Shown here in pieces: positions 23,596-34,975 of a DNA stretch of 64,000 bases. Source of the DNA: Aselliscus stoliczkanus. Taxonomy: Eukaryota; Chordata; Mammalia; Chiroptera; Hipposideridae. The notes beneath the pieces are model-generated. The model ran no database searches, had not been told where the DNA came from, and saw only the letters and a program-made list of their open reading frames with translations. Numbering within the stretch: position 1 is the stretch's first letter; each line of letters begins with the position of its first letter. The position numbers were made by a program, and so were the translations under genes. The stretch spans positions 68,238,687-68,302,686 of the forward strand of contig CM066732.1 of NCBI GenBank assembly GCA_033961575.1, written 5' to 3'.

Positions 23596-25512
23596 AGAAA
23601 GCAAAGTTCCTATAAAATAAATAAATAGTCAAAAACTTAACCAAACACTAATATTTATATTCAATTCATATATAATTCACTTTATTAAAATAATATTTAT
23701 TACAGGTATAATGAAGATATTTCTAATAATTTGAAGATGGCTCATAATATTTTATAATTAATTACTTGCAGAAGTATCTATTATAATCCTTTTTATTTGT
23801 ATAGTGCTTTGTATTCTTTTAAAAAGCTTTCTTACTATATCTAATTACTAAGAATAACTCAGTTGAACGAATGCTAATTTTCCAAATAATACTCATTTAC
23901 TTGAATGAAAAAACATCAAAGACCTAATTAAGTTTCACAGCACATATGCAAGGTTGAATATAAATAAAATGGTTAATTGCAGAAAACTCGTATTATAACC
24001 TAGAGAAATAAGAGCAATGCTATTAATTTAAGTATCAAATATAAATATTGTGAAGAATAAAATATAAAATTAACCACATTCTATATTAATGTTATTTTTA
24101 TATGATTTATTAAGTTGGGACATTTAATATCTTTGATCATAAACAATTAAAATATATAGAAGTTATAAAAGTCCTATAAATGTCATAAATGGTCTGTTTC
24201 TGACCACAATACTATCTTTCTCAAACATGATGCCATTAATGAAGAACATATTTTCCCCATATTATCTAATAACTGCAAGGAGAGGGAGAAGAAGATCAGA
24301 ATTTTATACATCGACATGACAGGTTTTTTTAATATGTGGGAAAAACATTGCTTCTTTTGCTAAGGGTTTTCAGTGTGTTTTTCTTATTTCAGTTATTTCT
24401 TACGAGCATAATTTAAATAACTTTATAGGTGGGTCATGACTTCTAAATTAAATAAGTATAAAAAATTGGAAATCGATTCCCAAATTTTTGTTAAAGTAAA
24501 TTATATTTGTTAAAAATGCATAAACAATTTTAAAGCTTATCTCTAACGAACATATTGACACCTTCTCACATGAATCATATGTGTCTATGAAGTTCATTCT
24601 TAAAATGAAAATGCTTCATTTTATTTAGATTTTATTAATTTTTATAACTCCCTCAAAGTAAATTTTTTTATGGGCCTATAGAATTGATTTGAAGCCATAT
24701 CTAAATTATGACTTCTAAAATCTCTTCCTGTTATAGAGTGTTTTGACAAGCTTATGCTAATTAAATTATTTTAATGTTCCACATGGCTAAATGCTCTTCA
24801 ATACACTCTATAAAAATTTTTATACAGAATAAATTCTTTAATTTGGTAAGGGATTTTTGTTTGTTTTTAATAAGGCAATGGGTTTAAGAAAATTGCAAAT
24901 AGTATTGAAAACAGTGTGTCTGTTTGCCATGATGCATTTGTTTGAACTGTGTTCAAGTGTCACACTCACATGAAATATTTTGAATTTCTGGTATCCCCAC
25001 TTGTGTAATATCCTTGAGATCAAGGACCACATGTCACGTACTTAGAAGCCACACTTTTCTATGGAAATCTATGAAAGGAAATATTAAATTTCTTTCTAAG
25101 TAACTGTAGTTAAGTCTTCATTTTTTGTTGTCAGTAGGTTCTGAGACTCTAAGGGAAATGACATATATTGAAACAAATTTTATGATAGGCTTATTGAAGC
25201 TAATTGATATAAACAAGAGTCAGTTTCCTATGGTATCTCATCAATGTTATAACAAAATGACTTTAATAAAATGACATTATTTGAGGACCTGTTATAGTTT
25301 CTTTCATCTTACTGTGTATTTTATAAATGAGTTTTTTCCTAATTACATGAATACGGAAAGCTTAGAAATGAATTTGTGATTAATCTCTAGTACACACATA
25401 GATCTTCATGAGAATTACTTTTGTATACAAAACTCATTCTTGATGTCCTTTTGCTTTCCTATTTTGTTGCCTCTCACTTTGTTTTTCTCAGTCAGTTTAC
25501 CTTATATATTTG
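23596..25512. other. unassigned AT-rich DNA
   Basis: No gene, RNA or repeat family recognised in about 1.9 kb. Very AT-rich. Confidence 0.5.
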
Positions 25513-25514
25513 TT

Positions 25515-25673
25515 TTTGTTTTTTGTTTTGTTTTTTTTTAGCTGAGCCATCCTGCCACCTTTTAGCGGCTCATCGCCAGCTCAGCTCAGGCCTGGAATTG
25601 AACTGGTGACCCTGTTTCTCACAGCTCGCACTCTTTAGTGAGGTCTTAACCAACTGAGCCACTCGGGCAGCCC
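25515..25673 (-). mobile_element. tRNA-derived SINE, long type
   Basis: Minus strand begins GGGCTGCCCGAGTGGCTCAG, box-A-like TGGTTAAGACC, box-B-like GGTTCAATTCC, then GCTGAGCTGGCGATGAGCCG and a poly-A/(CAAAA) tail (25515-25540 on the plus strand as T-rich). Flanks share TATATTTGTTTT / TTGTATTTGTTTTA, an imperfect duplication. The 62-residue plus-strand frame across it is chance. Confidence 0.9.
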
Positions 25674-25764
25674 TTGTATTTGTTTTATATGATGTATAAA
25701 GTAGAATATAAATAAATACAAACGTAGTGATGTATAATAAAGGTTGATTGATGACTGATAATAA

Positions 25765-25985
25765 TGATGGCTAACATAGAAGCCAGATATAAAATATTTT
25801 GTCTATTTTTAACTGACTTATTTCTACAGTTCAGTGACTATCATTCTGTTATTAGCACATTTTTACAGATGAGCTCATTGTGATATAAACTTTACATAAC
25901 TTATTGAAAGCCCACATTAAATAGTAGAGCTAGAATTCAAACTCATGCAAGCCAACTCCTGAGTACATGCTTATGATGACCAAGA
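25765..25985 (+). repeat. MIR-type SINE fragment
   Basis: MIR-like order: CATTTTTACAGATGAGCTCA (the MIR core), TAACTTATTGAAAGCCCACA, TAGAGCTAGAATTCAAACTC, then GCCAACTCCTGAGTACATGC. Confidence 0.7.
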
Positions 25986-26039
25986 TGAATACTGGATTGA
26001 AATAATCATGCTTGGCTTTAGAGATTCAAGGAAATTTAC

Positions 26040-26340
26040 ATTGTGAAGCCTGTACCATCAGTTAGCCATTGCCACAAAAAATGCTGTGAAACAAACCACC
26101 CCAAAATGCAGTCATTTAAAACAGTAATGATTTATTCTTATAAATCTCTATGGCAAAGCACAAAACAGCAATTGGGAACTCTCTTGAGGATTAAGCTTAG
26201 GCTATAATTTTACCTAATTTTATTGACTAAAGCAAAACATATGTCAAAATTCTAAGTTAAGAGGTAAATGGTATGGATAGAGAGAAGTTGAAGAATTGGG
26301 TTCAGTAAAGCAATCTACCACAGATCTTCCCCTTAAAGAA
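26040..26340. repeat. old LTR-like mammalian repeat, family not assigned
   Basis: ATCAGTTAGCCATTGCCACA followed by AACAAACCACCCCAAAATGC and CAGTCATTTAAAACAG is the opening wording of a common eutherian LTR-type repeat. The remainder fades. Direction as read is plus. Confidence 0.4.
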
Positions 26341-27770
26341 TTCATAGTAACTTGAGACATCATCAAGAAGACAGAATAGAAGGTCCCTGCTCGAATCCTG
26401 CCTGAGCAATGATAATTTAGCACTTCATGGACAAAAGTGGCTTTGTGGGATCTTTGAGATCCAGGTAGGAAATTGTGAAGCCCAGATGGAGCACAGGACT
26501 GAGGAGAGCCAACAGCCTGAGTGACTGTAATATATCACCATGTATGTTAAAATCTAAAATTGTTTTAGAAATAATCATAGCTTCAGGAATTGGGAGTCAT
26601 TTCATTATAGCAAATGATCATTGTATATTACTCATGTTTGACTATAGTTCAGATTTCTAGATGTACTGTGATAAAACTTTCCCTTGTATTTCATCACAGG
26701 CCTATGTTTCCTTTACTCATGCAATTTTTTCTTCATTTTAAATCTATCCTTCATCCATTTTTCATAGTCACTCTGTTAGGAAATAAAGAGAACAGCAACT
26801 TAGGAGAGGGGTGATTTTGAAAGTCTTAACTTTTAGCAAGATGAGAACTATAATTAGGTATAACTTTATTCAACCAGTATGTTTTCAATGCACAAATTCA
26901 AAAAATCCTATGACCACCATGTTTGAAGGTAAAGGGCAATGTCAACAGAAAAGATATAAAGGCATTGGGCTAAAAAGTACCTGAATGTCTGCCAAATCAC
27001 TGAACAGTTAACCACAAGCATGTGTTTGTAAAACAGCTATTGCAGTCCGCTCTTGGATATTTGCTACACAACAGTGTTTGGATTATTGCTCAATAAATGC
27101 TTGTTACCTGCTAAGTGTCATTAGAATGTTCTGTTTAACAGTGTTTATCAGTGACTCCTCATCAAAATTAATCAATGGGCAGGAAAACTATCAGAACTCT
27201 CAACCATGTACCCCAGATTGGAAAAGAAACAATCAGAAGTATATTGCCTGTTACTAAGGGAGGGGCAGTCAAGTGGAAGCTTGTAGGAGTTTTATTGTCA
27301 AAAAAACCCCCAAAAACTAGAAGAAAACAAAACTTTCTTCCAAAGACTAATGCATAGGAAGAACACTCTGACCATGAGATTTGCAAGCATCACAAAGGGC
27401 AGGCAAAGAATTGTTTTATATATTAGGAGGAGTAAATAATAAGGCTGGAAACAAGTGACTGTGAGACTAGAATGAGGGCGTGGAACTTGAGCAGAAAGTA
27501 TCTAGCCACAGGCCTTCTTTGTTAGGAACTAGTTAATATATTTCAACACAGCAAAATTTGATATTCTAATGCTAACTGCATTTTCTTACTTCTCTCATAT
27601 TTCAAATCTTGTCTTTGTCATAGTTCATAGACAATTTATTGACTGTCTCCCTCACCTATAAGTAAATATGATTGTGAATAATAGCTAAATACATGAACTA
27701 TTTTTGTGATCAAATCGATTCACTACTATGAAAGATGAATTTAACTCACTACCCTATCTATTTCCATGTT
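26341..27770. other. unassigned intergenic DNA
   Basis: No gene recognised. Near 27080-27110 ATTGCTCAATAAATGCTTGT resembles the tail of an L2 or MIR. The two frames at 27168-27386, on opposite strands, are shadows of each other. Confidence 0.45.
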
Positions 27771-27940
27771 TTGGTTTATTTTTTATATATATTTTATATA
27801 TAAAAAGTTTATATATATTTTTAGTTTTTAATTTTTAAAATTTTAATATTCAAATTTTAAATATATAATATTTAATATATATTAAATAATAATTTAATTT
27901 ATATAATAAATATATTACATATATATATATATATAAAATC
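27771..27940. repeat. AT-rich low-complexity tract
   Basis: Almost pure A/T with TATATATT and (AT)n (27915-27935). No coding potential. Confidence 0.9.
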
Positions 27941-27943
27941 ACC

Positions 27944-28110
27944 ATTGTGGTTCTCAAACTTTCCATAAGAATCAATTGAGCAATTGGGGCCCTCTTTAAA
28001 ATGCAGGTGTCCTCCTCAGACATTTCTGATTTGGTAGATATAGAGCAAGATATGTTTGAATTTTTAGTCAGCAGCCCATCCTCAGAATAGGAATTTAAAA
28101 GATAGTCAAT
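27944..28110 (+). mobile_element. MER5-like hAT-Charlie MITE remnant
   Basis: TGTGGTTCTCAAACTTTCC near the left end is the TIR-proximal wording of MER5-type elements; GAATCAATTGAGCAATTGGG and TTTCTGATTTGGTAGATATA follow in the consensus order. The right end is lost. Confidence 0.7.
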
Positions 28111-29064
28111 TAAGAACACATAAACTGGTAGCAGCATCAAAGACCAAAGTTGATTTGAGAAGATGAAGAAATGAAGACTTGAAGTGCTATGAACCCAAAT
28201 CTTGTAATTTGATTTTTCTCTAGCATTTCCCTGTGGTGTAGTCATAAAAGAAACTAGTTTTTAGAATTGATCCAGAGATGGTTGTTTGTTGAGAGCCAAC
28301 AGCCCCCCCAGTGTCTGACAAGGTCACAGTGCCACGCTCAGCACTGGATGTTTGGGGTGCTGCCTTATGGTTGGTCATGTAATATCTCCTGCCTCTATGA
28401 ACCCATGTGCCTTTCCTCCTATAGGAGACAATACACTCACTGCATTTATGGCAAGTTCCTGTGGTTTCCCGATGAGAGCTGGCTGTGTAAGCCAATGATG
28501 GGCACGATTTCCCAAAGGGGAAACAACCTAAGACAGGCTACAGTCCGAGGGGACCCCTGAACTGAGATATTGGGGACTCAAGCCCCTTGGAAACTGAGAC
28601 ACAGACCTCTGGCCACTTAGGCCATAACGCCTGGCTGTGAGAGACTGACAGCCTGCCTGTGAGAAGCTGATGATAACATCAGTCCTTGAGCTCACTTGCC
28701 TAAGGCCCCTGCTGTGAAAAGTCTCCTTGAAGACTAAAAGTCTTCAGGCCATGAGAGTTCCAGGCAGCTCGCTGACCATGGGGTATGTTAATCAACAGCC
28801 TTGTTTGAATTCTTTGCCTAGTGCCTTGTTGCAGCAATGGATACTGAAGCTTTGACTGAGAAACAGATGCAGCCCTCCATAGGATTAGAGAGGTGTGAGA
28901 CCGCCCGTTGATTGCTAGGTATTGTATTTACATAGGAATAGACTTCAGATGTTTTTACCCTAAACATAGCCACTGCTAGACTCTTAGTAATGGCTCAAGT
29001 ACACGCCCTATTGGACTTATGATTGTGTTTAGCTGATAGGATTTAGGATAATTTCTGGACAGTC

Positions 29065-29171
29065 AAGATAGCTATAGTAAATACTCTTTAGGCAATATGT
29101 AAAAATAAGTCAATCCTTAACATAAGATAGTCATGATAAACATTCTTTAGGTGATATGCAGAAACTAAGTC
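29065..29171 (+). repeat. diverged 47-bp direct repeat in the LTR U3
   Basis: Two copies, 29065-29111 and 29124-29171. Both start AAGATAG, contain CTTTAGG then ATATG, and end TAAGTC. The 12-bp spacing and U3 location are like duplicated enhancer segments in retroviral LTRs. Confidence 0.75.
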
Positions 29172-29352
29172 TGGGTCTCATAGAAAGTATCATAGTAAAA
29201 GACAAGATCATCCTTTAACGGAAGAGTATGTCACAGTGTGCCCTGTAGAGAACACTTACAGGGAAGTAAAGACTGTGAAAATCCTGGGAAGTAGAAAACA
29301 CCAAACTCATGTGAAACGTAACTTGTGACCCGTGATTTTGGTAAAGAATCCC

Positions 29353-29380
29353 TATAAAGGAGAAATGCTGTAACAATAAA
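29353..29380 (+). promoter_or_regulatory. LTR TATA box and polyadenylation signal
   Basis: TATAAA at 29353-29358 and AATAAA at 29375-29380 in U3/R of the solo LTR. Spacing is normal for an ERVK-like LTR, and both hexamers are intact. Activity is not shown by sequence. Confidence 0.6.
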
Positions 29381-29419
29381 GTGTGACACTTCTCTGAAAC
29401 TCCTCCGGTGTCTCCACTC

Positions 29420-29508
29420 TCTTCTTTTCTTTCTTTCTTTCTTTCTTCCTTCCTTCCTTCCTTCCTTCCTTCCTTCCTTCCTTCCTTCCTTCCTTCCTTC
29501 CTTCCTTC

Positions 29509-29567
<59 letters not shown>

Positions 29568-29569
29568 TT
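29420..29569 (+). repeat. (CTTT)n(CCTT)n(CTTT)n microsatellite
   Basis: About 150 bp of near-perfect tetranucleotide repeat: CTTT units, then CCTT units (about 29445-29507), then CTTT units again. It lies in the U5 of the solo LTR. The opposite-strand Lys/Glu/Arg-rich and plus-strand Ser/Phe/Leu-rich frames are translations of it. Confidence 0.95.
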
Positions 29570-29639
29570 GCCTCGCTGACACTGTCCCCACCTGAGGGAA
29601 CCCCTGGACTTCTGGAGGCTGGACCCCCATAGTTGTTGG

Positions 29640-30968
29640 TTGGTTGAAGGTGACAGAGAAAATAGTGGGTGTGAACAGAGTGAGTCTATGGAAAGAGTAG
29701 TTCAGTGGATCCAGGCTTATAGAGAAAGGGGCCTAATGAGCTGTGAAAGCATAAAGCAGGCATTACTTGTATATGGAAAGGACTTTTAGTATCAATGCTG
29801 AAGCCAAAAAGAAGATGTAGAAAGAATACAGAAGAGAGACCTTGAATTTACAATGCAGTGTTTGGTGTGTTGCCTTTTTTTAAATATAAGAAAAAAAAGT
29901 CTGTAATTATCTAGAGTTTATATGAAAAAAAATAAAATGATACATAAATATTAAGATACATTTAGCATTTTGTAGTAGTGCTTATGCACTAGAAATTTGT
30001 TGAGTCACGGAGGAAAGACTTTCTGTTTACCATTGTTCCAAGATGATTGTCTTCTGTGAAACTGAAATAATAAGAAAAACAAGTTTACAGAAAGAGGTTT
30101 CCCAATCTATGCATGATCTTATGCCAGTTTCACCAGCTAAAATAGTACAACTTAAAAATGTTGCATAAATATCAAGGAACTTTTCCTAAATATTCTCCAA
30201 ATAATTATAGATGATCCAATTAATATCATATGAATCACATTTTTTTACTGTATACTCTTGATATTCAACTTTTCTTAAATCTACCAGTGGAGAAAATAAG
30301 ATTTTTGAATGATGAAGTGTGAAAAAATGAGATCAAATAACTAAAATGGAATGATAACAAGACTGCACCTCAGATTTCCACTAGAAATGTGGCAAGGTTC
30401 TTTGTAGCAAGATTGCATTGCAATATAAAGTAAGAGGCTGGTTACTGCTTAGGGAAAATAAATTAGTAACACAAGGGTATAGGGACTAGGAAGAATAACA
30501 AATATCAAATGTATGTGACTATATGTATTTCAAATAACGACTAGAAAATTATAATACTCTTCAAACAAATGCATGGGTTATTGATAATTCAGTTCTGTAT
30601 AGTGATTTACATGAGGTTTAAAGAGAGAGTCTGACATCCAGGTTAAAAGAAATAAATGGAACCCTAAATGGTGTTACATAGTAGATATTTCACTCTTGAA
30701 GGAAAATGTTCACAAATAAATGGCACTTTCTTTTTTCTTCAGAAAACATAACTGCAATAAGTTGTATTTATAATTAACAACTGTTGGCTTTAATTGCATG
30801 TAAAAAAATAAAACTTTTTATTAAACATTGAATGAATTTAACATTGTAGGCACTATTGAGCCATTTGAACATATTTTATAGTCAGTTGTAATTTGTCATA
30901 ATCTGATCAGGTAATTTTGTTAATTTTGTGTGAGTAGTTGCGATTACATTACAACTAGACACCTGCTA
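29640..30968. other. unassigned intergenic DNA
   Basis: No feature recognised. Confidence 0.5.
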
Positions 30969-30970
30969 TA

Positions 30971-31098
30971 CGGGGGTGCAAAAAAAATGTATACACATGA
31001 TTTGTATTCACCTTTTGTTATTGGTATATATTGAGTGTTATGATTTTAATAATTTCTTTTTCTTAAAATGTGTATACATTATTTTTTAGCATCCTCTG
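30971..31098. mobile_element. 128-bp mariner-type MITE with TIRs
   Basis: Left end CGGGGGTGCAAAAAAAATGT ATACACAT; right end on the other strand CAGAGGATGCTAAAAAATAA then TGTATACACATTTT. Flanked by TA at 30969-30970 and 31099-31100. The interior (GTTATTGGTATATATTGAGT) matches, in reverse, the piece at 34860-34975, so both derive from the same mariner family. Confidence 0.88.
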
Positions 31099-31889
31099 TA
31101 TTTGTGCTTAAAAAGATGACTACTCTTTATATTATAGGTGTTATCTGAGGTGTAAGGTTCTTTCATTCTATTCATAAGTTGTTTCAAAGGAAAATATATA
31201 TTAATTGCTGACTTGATAAATATGTCTTTATTTTTAAGCTAATGATTCCAAATTCTTATTATTTAGGCGAAAACCTGGTGAAAATATAATAGTGATGAAT
31301 AAAAACAGTTAGATCTTTCTCTATAGAAGTAAAGATGAAAGTGTCTTATGTAAAAGCAAAACTGTGGTCCAATGACTGAAAAGAAAAAACGCCATAGAAA
31401 GAAGTAAACTTCCTTTCAAAGTACTAGGTGATTTTGCTGACAGCACTGAAACAGTTGTCTGAGGTGCCAAATACATGCAAAGAGGTGTATAATTTTCCAC
31501 TTCAAAACTGTTTTTTGTTCTGGAGACATTAATGAAAACATTAAACGTCCCCGAGAAAAATAAAATTGCTTTACAAGATGCTGTATGCTTTTTCTATGTA
31601 GTTATTGAAAATAAGAGACTAAAATATTTTTAAGTGCAAAATATTTTATCTAAAATACACAGAGGGGCTTTTATGAGCTTTAAATTTCAATTGTTTTTCA
31701 TGATTCAGTTATTCGTTCTTCTCATGTAGTCATAGTCACAGTTTTATTATTCATATAATTTTTAAAACAGCTTTATGAACATAAAAACCACCGGTTACAA
31801 ACTCATAAATAAAAACAACAGTGGAAATGCTTTGATTGATTTTTAAGAAGTGGAAGAGAATAGAGATAATAATAAAACTAATCCTACTA

Positions 31890-32125
31890 TTGAGCACTTA
31901 TTTTGTACAAGACATTGTTATACAGTTCATATACATTAAAGTAATATAATTTTCTCCTCATACGAGGCCCAGAAGGTGGGATATTAGTTTATATTTTGCA
32001 ATGTGGGAAACTGAAGATGAGAAAGAAAGCTGGTATAAGATTACTTGACTAGTAAATTAGCAAGGATGCAAATTCAGGTTTGCTTGATTCCAAGGATGGC
32101 TTTCTTAACATTTAGACCTTCCTGG
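31890..32125 (+). repeat. MIR-type SINE
   Basis: MIR order is clear: TATTGAGCACTTATTTTGTA, TTTCTCCTCATACGAGGCCC, GATATTAGTTTATATTTTGC, AACTGAAGATGAGAAAGAAA, TTACTTGACTAG and GATTCCAAGGATGGCTTTCT. Confidence 0.75.
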
Positions 32126-32699
32126 TGTAAAATTCAATAAGGACTCAAAAATGAAGTCTCAAGGCTAATTAGCAGGGTATGTATGGGTATGTACTCGGTC
32201 TATTACACTTGGCACTATGTCACATAAGCTGTATCTTTAATTTTATATCTTAATTATAATTTCAGGCATATTGCTATATTTATACCTAGAAACATATTTG
32301 AAAATTAAAAATCATGCTACTGACAATCAAAAAATGATTATTTCTTAGTCTGCTTGATACCTTTCCCTTGAAAGAGTCAAGATCTCTTCCTTACCAAATC
32401 CAACCAGTTTTCAACAACAGGCCTTTTCAATAGACATAACTTTCTCCATCCCCTCTGCCTAGTTCTGGAATGTCGTTATCTTTGACTCATTGCAACCAGA
32501 TCCCTCTCCCTGTCTACTTTCCTCCTCATTTCCTCCAGACATATATTAATACTTCTAAAAGTAGCAATGACAATGAGAACAAAAATAAATACCCAAACTA
32601 ATTTAATCAGGTATTTATCACCTTACTTTAGTGTTGGATTAACTAACAGGATGATTCTGCCTCTTTGCAGTTATGCTTTATTTTCTTTCTTCCTTTTCC

Positions 32700-32905
32700 T
32701 TTATTTCCTATTGTTTCTTTTATGTTGTTGACATACAACGCACTGCTCCTATTTAAAGTGTGCAAGTTGATGAGCTTCGGCAGATGTCTATATTTGTGAA
32801 ATACTCACCATGATCAAAATAATAAAGTTTCCTTAGTGCCTTTGTATCCGCTCCCTCCTGCAGCTTGACAATACCTGCTGCCTGAGTTGTCATCCCAATA
32901 AATTT
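32700..32905 (-). mobile_element. L1 3' UTR fragment
   Basis: Antisense L1 3' UTR wording: TGTTGACATACAACGCACTG, ATTTAAAGTGTGCAAGTTGA, AAATACTCACCATGATCAAA, AGTTTCCTTAGTGCCTTTGT. The minus-strand 67-residue frame here is chance. A second poly-A-like run lies at 32911-32922. Confidence 0.65.
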
Positions 32906-32922
32906 AATTAAAAAAAAAAAAA

Positions 32923-33865
32923 GATAAGGGTTAGCCTTGCCAAATAAAAGGGCCATGATTTGTTTTGAATCAGGAGAGGAAAAGGAAAAAAAAATGTGTG
33001 AAGATACAAAGAAATGCTATATATAATAAATCTTTTTGTTTATAGCAAAAGCAATAAGCAGTGTAGTGACAGATGAAAAACCAAAAACCAAAAAAACAAT
33101 ATCTGCCGCCAACCTCACTGGTCTGATCTGGTTTCAGACAGTATAGGTGAAACTTAATGAGAGTCACAGTGCAACTGTCTTCCAAGAAAATTTCCTTAAA
33201 TTATCTTCTGAAAATCCATACCATCTATTGATTCTTGTGAATGATGGATTTTTGAGCTCTAATATCAGATCTTAGATTTGCTTTGAAAAATGTGCTTTTT
33301 AGTCTGTGTCAAAGAAAAACTGCACTCGATGGAGTGAAATAGGCAAGGAAGATATGTTATTCAAGACTACTGCAATAGGGGTGAGAAATCAAACTCCACT
33401 CTGCAGACACAGAAGGCAGGGGAGCATCTTAGCTTGGACATGAACTAGTGGGAAAGTACTGAAGGACATTAGGGCAGAGGGTGGTCAGTGTAATTAGGTC
33501 ATCTGTTTGCTAATTGGTGCTTATGGAAGTTAGGCTACTGTCCTCTCAGGAGCACTGTCTTAATGATTACATTTCAAAAGGGCTTCCAGGTCCTTGGGAA
33601 AGACATTCCTGCCTTGTGTAACTGACTGGGAGAAAATTTACATCTCAAAGGCACAGGGCAAAAAATGTACAATGGAAAATTTTCTAACATAAATGCTCTG
33701 AAAACAGGAAGGTCAGGGGCCTGCAGTCTGGAGGAAACTGGTCTAAAGTCTAATCAAGCTGAGGGGAACATTTAGGTCATCTTTTCTTAGTTATCTGACA
33801 TCTCACTTCAATGTCTAATTTCTGTGCAATTTAGTGCTTCAGTCAAAATTGCATAAGGTTCTTAA
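32923..33865. other. unassigned region, part possibly an old LTR
   Basis: From 33390 to 33800 the wording (CAGACACAGAAGGCAGGGGA, GGTCAGTGTAATTAGGTCAT, AATGCTCTGAAAACAGGAAG) is a mammalian repeat I have seen but cannot name; it may be an LTR. No gene. Confidence 0.35.
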
Positions 33866-34062
33866 ATATGCTAATGGGTAATAACAAGGAAAACTAAATG
33901 GCGAAAAAATTTATGAAAAAATGCTCAATTTCACTCATAATCAAGGAATTGACAAATAAAATGGACAGAAGTACCATTTCATTCATAGTAGTAGAAAAGC
34001 ATTATAAAATTTGAAAATACCACGTGTAAGACAATGCAGAAGAATAAAATCATCGTACACAG
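33866..34062 (+). mobile_element. older L1 ORF2 fragment, 5' piece of the split host L1
   Basis: Sense ORF2 end: AAAATGCTCAATTTCACTCA, TCAAGGAATTGACAAATAAA and CAGCTGGTGGGAATAAAA. It is interrupted at 34063-34077 by a younger L1 and resumes at about 36368. Frames are broken. Confidence 0.75.
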
Positions 34063-34481
34063 CTGGTGGGAATAAAATTTTACTTAAATATAGTTGGTAT
34101 ACAATATTATATTAGTTTTAGGTATACAATATATACCTTACAATGTGATCACACTAAGTCAAGTGATCACCTGTCACCATGCAAACTTATCACAATATTA
34201 TTGATTACATTCCCTTCCCCTTTTTCACTCATCCACCCACTCTCCCTACTGGCAACTGTCAGTTTGCTCTCTGTTTATATAAGTCTGTTTTTGTTTTATT
34301 TTGTTTTCTCATTGTTTTTTGTTTGTTTTTTCAACGTATAAGTGAAGTCATACCATATTTGTCTTTCACTGTCTGACTTATTTCGCTTAGCATAATACAC
34401 TTTAGATCCATCTAGGTTGTCACAAATGGCAAAATTTCATTCTTTTTTATTGCTGAGTAATGTTCCATTTGTGTGTGCCTT

Positions 34482-34533
<52 letters not shown>

Positions 34534-34534
34534 G
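34482..34534 (+). repeat. (TCTG)n(TCTA)n microsatellite
   Basis: Two to three TCTG units followed by about ten TCTA units. It grew within the L1 3' region next to the mariner insertion point. Confidence 0.95.
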
Positions 34535-34566
34535 ATATATGTGTATACGCCTATATATACATGTAT

Positions 34567-34683
34567 ACCGGGGTTGCCAAAAAATGTATATACCATTTAA
34601 GAGATGTTATCTATGCTTAAGCAGTAGTTCACTGTGATCAGAAGTGTCTGGACACTGATGGTAACCACTTTGAGCACCTCTTG
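34567..34683 (+). mobile_element. left part of a mariner copy split by inversion
   Basis: Begins CCGGGGTTGCCAAAAAATGT after TA, the TIR of the family seen at 30971-31098. Further in is a short frame reading DGNHFEHLL then stop, the style of a mariner transposase C-terminus, so the centre was already deleted. The other end of this element is at 34860-34975 in inverted position. Confidence 0.65.
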
Positions 34684-34857
34684 TAATTGTAGAAGTCAAA
34701 CTGGCCCACTTCTGGATATTTATCTAAAGAAAATGAAAATACTAATTCAAAAAGATATATGCACTCCTATTTCTTTGCAGCATTACTTATATTAGCCAAG
34801 GTATGGAAGCAACTTAGGTAACCATCAGGAGATGAATGGATAGAAATGTGGTATATA
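34684..34857 (+). mobile_element. inverted L1 segment
   Basis: Sense L1 wording (CACTTCTGGATATTTATCT, AGATATATGCACTCCTATTT, GGTATGGAAGCAACTTAGG, ATGTGGTATATATAC) sits between two antisense L1 blocks. It is the part of the same L1 that is absent from those blocks, in flipped orientation; about 75 bp of L1 is missing at the right breakpoint. Confidence 0.8.
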
Positions 34858-34859
34858 TA

Positions 34860-34975
34860 CAGAGAGTACCCACAAAAATGTATACACATTTTAAGAAAGG
34901 AAAAAACTGTATTAATTGTAATACTCAACATATACGGATAACAAAGATGAACACAAGTCAGATCTATATTAGTTA
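34860..34975 (-). mobile_element. right part of the same mariner copy, inverted
   Basis: Starts CAGAGAGTACCCACAAAAAT and GTATACACATTTTAAGAAAG directly after TA. Next comes TACTCAACATATACGGATAA, the reverse complement of the interior of the 128-bp MITE. The element reads outward to the left, as expected if flipped together with the L1 segment at 34684-34857. Confidence 0.75.

Larger units (their letters stand above)
28287..29631 (+). mobile_element. ERVK-like solo LTR, 1345 bp, complete
   Basis: Starts TGTTGAGAGCCAACAGCCCC, the opening style of class II (ERVK/IAP-like) LTRs, and is bracketed by a perfect 6-bp duplication GTTGTT at 28281-28286 and 29632-29637; 6 bp is the usual length for class II retroviruses. 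TATAAA lies at 29353-29358 and AATAAA at 29375-29380, placing U3 before about 29380 and R/U5 after. U5 contains a long pyrimidine microsatellite. The last bases are ATA rather than the usual CA, one mutation away. No internal retroviral genes remain, so the provirus was lost by LTR-LTR recombination. The two long overlapping frames at 28220-28560 are chance. Confidence 0.85.

Noticed and set aside
28220..28560. Overlapping 91- and 97-codon frames suggesting a small gene
   Set aside because: Both lie across the start of the solo LTR, in opposite strands, without domain likeness.
29420..29569. CRISPR-like repeat array
   Set aside because: Tetranucleotide microsatellite without spacers; mammalian context. 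No CRISPR array anywhere in the window.
29352..29632. Two long opposite frames rich in Lys/Glu/Arg and Ser/Phe/Leu
   Set aside because: They are translations of the CTTT/CCTT microsatellite in the LTR; no real protein.
32760..32790. Match to a U6 snRNA start (GCTTCGGCAG)
   Set aside because: Only ten bases agree, in the middle of antisense L1 3' UTR; no further U6 sequence.
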